Shown here: piece after piece, positions 47,024-54,502 of the stretch
How the letters are laid out: each line of letters opens with the position of its first letter
Numbering within the stretch: the stretch's first letter is position 1
Assembly (NCBI RefSeq): GCF_900187065.1
Contig: NZ_LT906483.1
Location: forward strand, 4,216,001 to 4,280,000
Origin: Mycolicibacterium thermoresistibile
Lineage (GTDB): Bacteria; Actinomycetota; Actinomycetes; Mycobacteriales; Mycobacteriaceae
Direction: 5' to 3'
Length of the DNA stretch: 64,000 nt
Notes under the pieces: generated by a model
Told to the model about the DNA's origin: nothing
The model's database searches: none
The model's input: the letters and a program-made list of their open reading frames with translations, nothing else
Made by a program: the position numbers and the translations under genes

Positions 47024-48147
47024 CCCAACATCCTGTTCGCGATCTGAATCTGGCGCTGCGCGATCCGCGCCCGCCAGGCCTCCTCGGAGATCCGGTTGCT
47101 CTCGTAGTACGGCAGCGCCGCGGGCACCTGATCGAAGTCCACCACCTCGACGGTCGGCCCGTCGGCCTCGGTCAGCGGCCGCGACACCCGCTGCCAGCGG
47201 AACTGCATGATGCCGCGGCGGTGGCCCAGCGTCTCCACCCAGTTGGTCACCCCCGGGTTGGCCTCGGACACCACGATACGGATCCTGCCGTCCGGATCCG
47301 CCTGCGCCTGAGTGGCGTTCAGCGATGTCTGGTGGTTGATGTAGTCCAGCGAGATGTACCAGAGGCTGCCCAGCTGGAATCCGAGATAGGGGGCGTCGGA
47401 GACCGGCACGGTGATGATCATGGCCTGATCGGGTTCGAGTTCGTAGTGGCCGGCCGACGAGTACTGGGTGGACAGACCGCCGGGGGTGAGCCGCGGCGGG
47501 ACCATCGTGTTGACCGGGATGTTGAAGTAGAACCACTGCGGGAACTGCAGCCAGGTCTTGACCCGCTGCACCAGCTGTCTGCCGGCGACGGCGTAACGCT
47601 TCTCGATGGTACGGCGGGTCGGCGGCGGCGGCGCGGTCCCGGCGGTGTCGGTGCGGGCGATCGCGATGGTGCCGCGCTGTTGCGACCAGTCGCCGTACAC
47701 CTCGCGAATCACCAACTGGGACGGCTGCTCCGGGGTGAACCGCCATTCGAAACGCCCGTCCTCGCCGATGTCGAGTTCGCGGTCGTCGAACGCGGCCTGA
47801 CTCTCCGGCACCCCCTCGTCGGTGTACTCGCCGCCGAGCAGCTGGAAGCTCAGGTCGGTGGTGGTGCCGCGGGTGCCGGTGACGACGTACTCGTGTCCGG
47901 GCAGCACCCGGGTACCGAAGTACAGCGTGTCCGGGTTGTCCAGGCCCATCTTGGTGAACGGCCCGGTGCCGCTCTGCAGGAACGGATGGTCGCGTTCGTA
48001 GTCGAACGCCAGGTGGATGCAGGCCGAGATGCAGCCGGCCAGATAGTGCAGCCCCTCCAGCAGATCCGCCTCGGTCTCGATGTGCGGGGCTTCGGTGACG
48101 ATCCGCTCGGCTTCGGCGATCGCGTCCAGTAACGGCTGGGAGTACAT
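47020..48147 (-). CDS. Rv3531c-like protein (DUF1214-type C-terminus)
   Basis: A 375-aa protein with no enzymatic assignment. The C-terminal third has LGHRRGIMQFRWQRV and WVETLGH, as seen in DUF1214-type proteins. The start MYSQPLLDAI at 48147 matches the 375-aa M. tuberculosis protein; AGAGG lies 8 nt upstream. First gene of the minus-strand unit with the SDR and sulfotransferase, with the IclR gene diverging and both a 16-bp palindrome and a KstR box in between. Confidence 0.85.
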   Translation of the reverse strand: MYSQPLLDAIAEAERIVTEAPHIETEADLLEGLHYLAGCISACIHLAFDYERDHPFLQSGTGPFTKMGLDNPDTLYFGTRVLPGHEYVVTGTRGTTTDLSFQLLGGEYTDEGVPESQAAFDDRELDIGEDGRFEWRFTPEQPSQLVIREVYGDWSQQRGTIAIARTDTAGTAPPPPTRRTIEKRYAVAGRQLVQRVKTWLQFPQWFYFNIPVNTMVPPRLTPGGLSTQYSSAGHYELEPDQAMIITVPVSDAPYLGFQLGSLWYISLDYINHQTSLNATQAQADPDGRIRIVVSEANPGVTNWVETLGHRRGIMQFRWQRVSRPLTEADGPTVEVVDFDQVPAALPYYESNRISEEAWRARIAQRQIQIANRMLG

Positions 48148-48162
48148 CCGAGCACCTCTCAT

Positions 48163-48178
48163 GGTCCAATATTGGACC
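48163..48178. promoter_or_regulatory. 16-bp perfect palindrome, candidate IclR operator
   Basis: GGTCCAATATTGGACC is a perfect 16-bp palindrome in the 101-bp gap between the Rv3531c-like and IclR genes. IclR-family regulators bind short palindromes of similar design next to their own gene, so this is the best candidate operator. It is 15 bp upstream of the Rv3531c-like start codon. Confidence 0.65.
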
Positions 48179-48208
48179 GGGCCGGTAGATTATCTACGAG
48201 CCTGACAT

Positions 48209-48222
48209 TAGAACGCGTTCTA
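48209..48222. promoter_or_regulatory. KstR box upstream of IclR gene and Rv3531c-like gene
   Basis: TAGAACGCGTTCTA, a perfect match and a full palindrome, in the same gap as the 16-bp palindrome. It should put the IclR regulator and the Rv3531c-like unit under KstR. Confidence 0.9.
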
Positions 48223-48248
48223 ACCGTGCGTCAACCGGAGGTGTCCGA

Positions 48249-49190
48249 ATGGTCGAAACCGGCCCGGTCGGCCGCACCTCCCCTCCCACCGAGCGGGTGG
48301 TGCAGGTGCTGGAGCTGCTGGCCCGCCACCCGCATGAGCGGTTCGGCGCCTCCGAGGTGGCCCGCCGGCTGAACCTCAGCAAGCCCACCTGCCTGGGCAT
48401 CCTCGCCACGCTGGCGCGGCATGGCTACGCGGTACGCGAACCGACCGACAAGACCTACCGGCCGGGGCCGGCGCTCATCGCACTCGGCCATGCCGCGCAG
48501 GAGTCGCTGCGGGTCAGTCCCGACGCCCGCGCCCAATTGCGCGAGCTGTCCGGCGCCTTCGGTGGCACCGCGGCGCTGTCCGCGGTCGTCGACGACCGCA
48601 TCACGGTGCTGGAACTGGTGGCCCCGCCGGGCGCCACGCCGCCGGTGCACGTCGGGCAGAGCTACCCGTTCGCCCCGCCGGTCGGGCTGATGTTCGTGTT
48701 GTGGGACGACGAGGCGGTGACGGCCTGGCTGGCCAAGGAGCCGACGATCCCGCTACGCACCGACAGTGAGCGGTTACAGCGGGTCATCGCCGAGTGCCGC
48801 GCCGACGGCTACCTGGTCGAACGGCAGACCCCGGCCGGCCAGCGGCTCTACACGTTGATGGCCGGCATGTCCGCCACCCTGCCCGAGGAACTGCGGGCGC
48901 TGTTCGGGGAGATGGTGTCCGACATCGGCGAGCGGGTGTATCTGCGTTCCGAGCACTCCCCGGCGGGCGGTGCGAAGTTCGACATCAGCGTGATCTCCGC
49001 CCCGGTGTTCGACCGGGACCACCGCCAGGTGATGGTCACATCGCTGCACGTCGGAGATGCGCTCTCGGAGAACGAGATCCGCCGTCGGGCACGGGCGGTG
49101 GTCGCGACCGCCGACGCGGTGACACGCCAGCTCGGCGGTGCGAAACCGCGCTGGGCCGGGCTCACCGACCCCGGGCGGCGCGTCCGCTAG
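48249..49190 (+). CDS. IclR-family transcriptional regulator
   Basis: A 313-aa IclR-family protein. The N-terminal winged helix-turn-helix spans about 15-75 (ERVVQVLELLARHPHERFG start, then ASEVARRLNLSKPTCLGILA as recognition region). The C-terminal effector domain covers about 90-255. GGAGG lies 8 nt upstream of the ATG. Absent from M. tuberculosis at this position, where PPE61/PPE62 sit. Its ligand is likely an intermediate of the nearby pathway. The stop shares bases with the rqlH stop on the other strand (CTAG). Confidence 0.9.
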   Translation: MVETGPVGRTSPPTERVVQVLELLARHPHERFGASEVARRLNLSKPTCLGILATLARHGYAVREPTDKTYRPGPALIALGHAAQESLRVSPDARAQLRELSGAFGGTAALSAVVDDRITVLELVAPPGATPPVHVGQSYPFAPPVGLMFVLWDDEAVTAWLAKEPTIPLRTDSERLQRVIAECRADGYLVERQTPAGQRLYTLMAGMSATLPEELRALFGEMVSDIGERVYLRSEHSPAGGAKFDISVISAPVFDRDHRQVMVTSLHVGDALSENEIRRRARAVVATADAVTRQLGGAKPRWAGLTDPGRRVR

Positions 49191-51280
49191 TTGATGGCCG
49201 CCAGCGCGAACGGCAGCACCTCGGCGGCGCCGGCCTGACGCAGCGCCCGGGCCGCGGTGGTGAGCGTCCACCCGGTGTCGGTGACATCGTCGACCAGCAG
49301 CACCGGGCCGCCGACGGCGGCCAGCGTCGCGGAATCCGGCGACTCCCAGCAATCGTGCAGCGCGGCGACCCGGTAGGCGGAATTCGCGGCGCGCACCGGG
49401 CGGTGTTCGGGGCGGTAGCGCAGCGTGCCGAGGTCGGTCAGCCGGCCCAGCTTCGCCAGCCGCGCCGCCACGGATCGGATCAGCCGCGGATGACTCACCG
49501 AATCCACCGCGATGACGGCGGCCGGCCGGGCCGCCCAGTTCCAGGCCGCCAGCACGTCGACGGCGGCACGCAGCACATCGTCGGGCACCTCGCCGTCCGG
49601 CCCGTCCAGCAGCGCCCGCAGCCGGGGCCCCCACCCCAGGTCGGTCAGCCGGCCGATGACCCGGCCGGGCGCGGCGGCGGTGATCCGTCCGGTGAGCTGG
49701 ACACCCAGCTTCGGCAGGCCGGTCGGCCACTGTTTGCGCGGGGTGATCTCCACCCCGGGGCGCAGCAACTGCTGTCTGGTCGCGTCCGCCGCAGCGGCGT
49801 CGACATCGGCCGAATACCGGCGGCCGGCGCAGTTGTCGCACCGCCCGCAACGTTCCCCGTCACGCAATTCCGGATCGTCGAGCTGACTGCGCAGGAACGA
49901 CATCCGGCACGCGTCGGTGTCCAGGTAGTCCAGCATGGCCTGTTGTTCGCCGCGGCGGGCCTCGTCGAGGCGGCGGTAGCGCTGTTCGTCGTACTCCCAG
50001 GGTGCGCCGGTGCTGACCCAGCCGCCCTTGACCCGGCGCACCGCGCCGTCCACGTCGAGCACCTTCAGCACCATCTCCAGCCGGCTGCGGTTGAGGTCGA
50101 CCAGCGGCTCCAATGCGGGTGTCGACTGCGGACGGTCCGGTTCCAGCGCGTCGATCACCTTGCGCACCACGGCTTCCGACGGGAACGCCACCGAGGCGAA
50201 GTAGCGCCACACCTCCTGATCCTCCGGGCCGGGCAGCAGGATCACCTCGGCCGACGCGCCGTCCGCCAGGGCCCGGCCGGCCCGCCCGACCTGCTGGTAG
50301 TAGGCGATCGGTGAGGACGGCGCTCCCAGGTGCACGACGAAACCCAGGTCGGGTTTGTCGAATCCCATCCCCAGGGCCGAGGTGGCGACCAGCGCCTTGA
50401 CCCGGTTGGCCAGCAGATCGGCTTCCAACTGCTCGCGTTCGGCGGCCTCGGTGGCTCCGGTGTAGGCGGCCACCTCATGGCCCTGTTCGCGCAGCACGGC
50501 CGCGACGTCATGGGCCTGGGCGACGGTCAGGGTGTAGACGATGCCCGATCCGGGCAGCGATCCGAGGTGCTGGGCCAGCCACGCCGCACGCTGGGCCGGG
50601 TTGCCGACCTTGACCACCGACAACCGCAGCGATTCGCGGTCCAGCCCGCCGCGGAGCACCAGGGTGTCCGGATCGCCGACGCCCAGCTGGGCGACGACGT
50701 CCCGCACCACCCGGTCATTGGCGGTGGCGGTGGTGGCCAGCACCGGGATGTCGCGGCCGAGTTCGGCGATCAGGGTGCGGATGCGCCGGTAGTCGGGCCG
50801 GAAGTCGTGTCCCCAGTCCGAGACGCAGTGCGCCTCGTCGACCACCACCAACCCGGCGTCGCGAGCCAACGCCGGAAGGACGTTGTCGCGGAAGTCGGGG
50901 TTGTTCAACCGTTCCGGGCTCACCAGCAGCACGTCGACCGCGCCGTGGAGCACCCGCCGGTGGATGTCGTCCCAGTCGGCGACATTGCTCGAGTTGATGG
51001 TCGCGGCCCGCACACCCGCGCGTTCGGCCGCCGCGACCTGATTGCGCATCAGCGCCAGCAGCGGAGACACGATCACCGTCGGGCCCAGCCCGTCGCCGCG
51101 TAGCAGTTTGGCCGCGATGAAGTACACCGCCGACTTGCCCCATCCGGTGCGCTGGACGACCAGCACCCGTTTCCGCCGCACCACGAGGGCCTCGATCGCG
51201 GCCCACTGATCGTCGCGCAACGTGGCCTGCGGCCCCGCCAGTCGCTCGAGCAGGGCCTGGGCCTGTTCCCGGGTCGCCAT
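49187..51280 (-). CDS. rqlH: RqlH-type RecQ-like DNA helicase
   Basis: A 697-aa superfamily 2 helicase. In order: Walker A QRTGWGKSAVYF, DEAH box VVDEAHCVSDWGHDFRPDY, helicase motif ATSALGMGFDKPDLG, arginine finger YYQQVGRAGR, a tetracysteine Zn site (DACRMS, then ERCGRCDNC), an RqlH-specific linker and a C-terminal phosphoribosyltransferase-like domain PVLLVDDVTDTGWTL. This is the layout published for M. smegmatis RqlH. It has no link to sterol metabolism and sits between the IclR gene and hsaF. The two converging stop codons overlap by 3 bp. Confidence 0.92.
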   Translation of the reverse strand: MATREQAQALLERLAGPQATLRDDQWAAIEALVVRRKRVLVVQRTGWGKSAVYFIAAKLLRGDGLGPTVIVSPLLALMRNQVAAAERAGVRAATINSSNVADWDDIHRRVLHGAVDVLLVSPERLNNPDFRDNVLPALARDAGLVVVDEAHCVSDWGHDFRPDYRRIRTLIAELGRDIPVLATTATANDRVVRDVVAQLGVGDPDTLVLRGGLDRESLRLSVVKVGNPAQRAAWLAQHLGSLPGSGIVYTLTVAQAHDVAAVLREQGHEVAAYTGATEAAEREQLEADLLANRVKALVATSALGMGFDKPDLGFVVHLGAPSSPIAYYQQVGRAGRALADGASAEVILLPGPEDQEVWRYFASVAFPSEAVVRKVIDALEPDRPQSTPALEPLVDLNRSRLEMVLKVLDVDGAVRRVKGGWVSTGAPWEYDEQRYRRLDEARRGEQQAMLDYLDTDACRMSFLRSQLDDPELRDGERCGRCDNCAGRRYSADVDAAAADATRQQLLRPGVEITPRKQWPTGLPKLGVQLTGRITAAAPGRVIGRLTDLGWGPRLRALLDGPDGEVPDDVLRAAVDVLAAWNWAARPAAVIAVDSVSHPRLIRSVAARLAKLGRLTDLGTLRYRPEHRPVRAANSAYRVAALHDCWESPDSATLAAVGGPVLLVDDVTDTGWTLTTAARALRQAGAAEVLPFALAAIN

Positions 51281-51507
51281 GGCACCATCGTGCCCGGCGC
51301 CGCCGACAACCGGTGGCTCGACCTGTCGGGTGCCGTCGGCCCGGCGCCGGGAGTTCCCCCACGACCCCTCGTCCGGCGATCGCCGTCACGTGGTCAACCC
51401 CCGGCGCCGGGTTCGGCGGCCGTCGAAACGGCCATCGACAGTGTCCGGCCGCCGGGCCGGGACGCGATAGCGTAGTGCGCTACTCGATTCGCGCCGCGCA
51501 GGCGGAT

Positions 51508-51561
51508 TTGTGTAACGGTGTGGCGGGAAATCGGCGTTCACACCGCCACAGCGTTACGCAA
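51508..51561. repeat. orphan palindrome C downstream of hsaF
   Basis: TTGTGTAACGGTGTGGCGG (51508-51526) and CCGCCACAGCGTTACGCAA (51543-51561) form 19-bp arms with two mismatches and a 16-nt loop, 12 bp from the hsaF stop. Arm length and loop size equal those of palindrome B. No T-tract follows it on the hsaF strand, so a simple terminator is not the only explanation. Confidence 0.85.
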
Positions 51562-51573
51562 CGCGCTCGTCTG

Positions 51574-52632
51574 CTAGGCCGTGCTCCCGGCCTGCTCCTC
51601 CAGTTCGCGCTTGATCTCCAGCGCGATGTCGATGAGCTGATCCTCCTGACCGCCGATCAGCTTGCGCTGGCCCGCGCGGTGCAGCAGTTGGTGCGCGGGC
51701 ACCCCGTAGCGTTCGGACTGGCGAATGGCGTGCTTGAGGAAGCTGGAGTACACGCCCGAGTAGCCCATGATCAGGGCGTTGCGGTCGAGCAGGCATTCGG
51801 ACGGCATCGCCGGTGCGACGACCTCCTCGGCGGCGTCGGCGATGTCGAAGAAGTCGATCCCGGTCTTGACGCCGACCTTGTCGAACACCCCGATCAGCGC
51901 CTCCACCGGCGCGTTCCCGGCGCCGGCACCGAACCGGCGGCAGGATCCGTCGATCTGTTTGGCGCCGGCGCGCACCGCCTCGACGCTGTTGGCGACACCC
52001 AGCCCCAGGTTCTCATGGCCGTGGAAGCCCACCTGGGCGTCGTCACCGAGTTCGGCCACCAGCGCGGCCACCCGGTCCCGCACCCCCTCGAGCACCAGCG
52101 CACCCGCGGAGTCGACGACATAGACGCACTGACAGCCGGCGTCGGCCATGATCCGGGCCTGCTCGGCGAGCTTCTCCGGCGGAATGGTGTGGGCCATCAT
52201 CAAAAAACCCACGGTCTCCAGGCCCAGTTCGCGGGCCAGCCCGAAGTGCTGGATCGACACATCGGCCTCGGTGCAGTGGGTGGCGATCCGGCAGATCGAA
52301 CCGCCGTTGTCCTGCGCCTCCTTGATGTCGTCCTTGGTGCCGACCCCCGGCAGCATCAGGAACGCGATCTTGGATTCCTTGGCCGTCTCGGCGGCCAGCT
52401 TGATCAGCTCCTGCTCCGGGGTCTTGGAGAACCCGTAGTTGAAGCTCGATCCGCCCAGCCCGTCGCCGTGGGTCACCTCGATGACCGGGACACCCGCGGT
52501 GTCCAGCGCCGCGACGATCGAGCGCACCTCGTCCTTGGTGAACTGATGCCGTTTGTGGTGCGACCCGTCCCGCAGTGACGTGTCGGTGATCCGCACGTCC
52601 CAGACCGGGTTGAAGAAAATGTCGGTCGTCAT
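51574..52632 (-). CDS. hsaF: HsaF 4-hydroxy-2-oxovalerate aldolase
   Basis: A 352-aa DRE-TIM-type class II aldolase. It cleaves 4-hydroxy-2-oxo acids from the ring A/B meta-cleavage fragment to pyruvate and an aldehyde. RITDTSLRDGSHHKRHQF near the N-terminus is the metal/base motif and FHGHENLGLGVANS carries the HxH metal ligands. It complexes with HsaG. ATG overlaps hsaG stop by 4 bp. Corresponds to Rv3534c. Confidence 0.95.
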   Translation of the reverse strand: MTTDIFFNPVWDVRITDTSLRDGSHHKRHQFTKDEVRSIVAALDTAGVPVIEVTHGDGLGGSSFNYGFSKTPEQELIKLAAETAKESKIAFLMLPGVGTKDDIKEAQDNGGSICRIATHCTEADVSIQHFGLARELGLETVGFLMMAHTIPPEKLAEQARIMADAGCQCVYVVDSAGALVLEGVRDRVAALVAELGDDAQVGFHGHENLGLGVANSVEAVRAGAKQIDGSCRRFGAGAGNAPVEALIGVFDKVGVKTGIDFFDIADAAEEVVAPAMPSECLLDRNALIMGYSGVYSSFLKHAIRQSERYGVPAHQLLHRAGQRKLIGGQEDQLIDIALEIKRELEEQAGSTA

Positions 52633-53573
52633 GCCTGGCCTCCTGCCGTGGCTGTCAGCGACTCCCTGGCGATCTCCTCGCCCACCTTGGTGGCCGCGGC
52701 GGTCATGATGTCCAGATTCCCAGCGTAGGGCGGCAGGTAATCTCCCGCACCCTCCACTTCGATGAAGGTGGTGACCAGGTGGTTGCCCCCGTTCACCACC
52801 GACGGCTCGTCGAACTGCGGTTCGTTGAGCAACCGGTAGCCGGGCACGTAGGTCTGCACCTCGGCGACCACATCGTGGATCGACTCGGTGATCGCGTCGT
52901 GGTCGGCGTCCTCCGGGATCGCGCAGAAAATGGTGTCGCGCATGATCATCGGCGGCTCGGCCGGGTTGAGGATGATGATCGCCTTCCCGCGCTGGGCGCC
53001 GCCGATCGTCTCCACACCCTTGCTGGTGGTCTTGGTGAACTCGTCGATGTTGGCCCGGGTGCCCGGCCCCGCCGACACACTGGCCACGCTGGCCACGATC
53101 TCCGCATACGGCACGGTCCCGCCGTGCGCGGCCACCGCCCGGACGACGGCATGCACGATCGGGATGGTGGCCTGCCCGCCGCAGGTGACCATGTTGACGT
53201 TCGGTGCGTCGAGATGCTCGCGCAGATTGGCCGGGGGAATGACGCCGGGGCCGACGGCGGCCGGGGTCAGGTCGATCGCCCGGATCCCGGCCTCGGCGTA
53301 GCGGGGAGCCGCCTCCCGGTGCACATAGGCGCTGGTCGCCTCGAACACGATGTCGGGTTTCTCGTCCTGGGCGAACAGCCAGTCGACACCCTCGTGGGAG
53401 GTCTCCAGGCCGAGCTTGCGGGCTCTGGCCAGCCCCTCGGAGGCGGGATCGATGCCGATCATCCACCGCGGTTCCAGCCAATCCGACCGCAGCAGTTTGT
53501 ACAGCAGGTCGGTGCTGATGTTCCCGGACCCGACGATCGCGGCCTGGAGTTTGCGGCCCGTCGTGGCTGTCAT
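52629..53573 (-). CDS. hsaG: HsaG acetaldehyde/propionaldehyde dehydrogenase (CoA-acylating)
   Basis: A 314-aa acylating aldehyde dehydrogenase that channels the aldehyde from HsaF into acyl-CoA. The NAD motif GSGNISTDLLYKL and the catalytic Cys in NMVTCGGQATIPIVHA are visible. It begins 48 bp after hsaE on the same strand and overlaps hsaF. Corresponds to Rv3535c. Confidence 0.95.
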   Translation of the reverse strand: MTATTGRKLQAAIVGSGNISTDLLYKLLRSDWLEPRWMIGIDPASEGLARARKLGLETSHEGVDWLFAQDEKPDIVFEATSAYVHREAAPRYAEAGIRAIDLTPAAVGPGVIPPANLREHLDAPNVNMVTCGGQATIPIVHAVVRAVAAHGGTVPYAEIVASVASVSAGPGTRANIDEFTKTTSKGVETIGGAQRGKAIIILNPAEPPMIMRDTIFCAIPEDADHDAITESIHDVVAEVQTYVPGYRLLNEPQFDEPSVVNGGNHLVTTFIEVEGAGDYLPPYAGNLDIMTAAATKVGEEIARESLTATAGGQA

Positions 53574-53621
53574 TGCGATCCCCTCAGTAATGAAACGTCG
53601 TTCAGAAGTCGTCGTTCACCG

Positions 53622-54407
53622 TCATTCGAAGCTCAGCTGAACCGAACCTAGTCCGCTGAAGTCGGCGACGAAATGGCTGCCGGCAGGTGCGTCTATCGCA
53701 CGTGTGCACGAGCCCGGCAACACGATGTCGCCGGCCTTCAGCCGCACGCCGAAGCTGTCCACCTTGCGCGCCAGCCAGGCCACCGCGGTCACCGGATTGC
53801 CCAGCACCGCATCGCTGCGGCCCTGCGCGACGACCTCGCCGTTGTTGGTCAGCGTGGCCTCGATGGTCGTGATGTCGATCTCCTCGGGCGACACCCGCGC
53901 CTCACCGAGCACCCAACCGGCCGAGGAGGCGTTGTCGGCGATGGTGTCGCACAGCTTGATCTTCCAGTCGGTGATGCGGGTGTCGATCAGCTCGATCGCC
54001 GGCGCGAACGCCTCGGTCGCGGCCAGCACGTCCTCCTCCGTGCAGTCCGCCCCCGGCAGATCGGCGGCCAGGATGAAACCCACCTCGACCTCGACCCGCG
54101 GATACAGGTAGTTCGCGGATTTCACCGGCTTGTCCTCGAACACCTGCATATCGTCGAGCAGATGCCCGTAGTCCGGTTCGTCCACACCCATCATCTTCTG
54201 CATGGCCTCGCTGGACAGGCCAACCTTGTGTCCCACCACGCGGGCACCTTCGGCGACCCGCTGCCGGATGTTGATCAGCTGGATCTCGTAGGCATCGACG
54301 ACATCGATGCCGGGGTGCCGATCGGTCAGCGGCGTGATCGGAACGCGGCTGCGTTCGGCTTGTGCGAGTTCGGCCGCCAACTGTTCACGGACCTGGGCAC
54401 TGAGCAT
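53622..54407 (-). CDS. hsaE: HsaE 2-hydroxypentadienoate hydratase-type enzyme
   Basis: A 261-aa hydratase of the 2-oxopent-4-enoate/MhpD family, producing the 4-hydroxy-2-oxo acid used by HsaF. Landmarks: VGHKVGLSSEAMQKMMG and YPRVEVEVGFILAADL. First gene of hsaE-hsaG-hsaF, divergent from kstD, with one KstR operator in the gap. Corresponds in size to Rv3536c. Confidence 0.93.
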   Translation of the reverse strand: MLSAQVREQLAAELAQAERSRVPITPLTDRHPGIDVVDAYEIQLINIRQRVAEGARVVGHKVGLSSEAMQKMMGVDEPDYGHLLDDMQVFEDKPVKSANYLYPRVEVEVGFILAADLPGADCTEEDVLAATEAFAPAIELIDTRITDWKIKLCDTIADNASSAGWVLGEARVSPEEIDITTIEATLTNNGEVVAQGRSDAVLGNPVTAVAWLARKVDSFGVRLKAGDIVLPGSCTRAIDAPAGSHFVADFSGLGSVQLSFE

Positions 54408-54487
54408 ACGCGCTACTTTCCTTCGTCCTCGGCCCGTTTCCTCAACCGGGCGGATTGTGCCTCAGTTGTTTGAATGCCGGGCAATTC

Positions 54488-54501
54488 TATAACGTGTTCT
54501 A
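54488..54501. promoter_or_regulatory. KstR box between hsaE and kstD
   Basis: TATAACGTGTTCTA, perfect match. It ends one base before the kstD ATG at 54503, so a repressor bound here would cover the kstD start and the transcript is probably leaderless. Confidence 0.88.
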
Positions 54502-54502
54502 C

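Noticed and set aside
53574..53621. KstR-like TGAAACGTCGTTCA between hsaG and hsaE
   Set aside because: The spacing between AAC and GTT is three, not two bases, and the genes are already cotranscribed from the 54488 operator.
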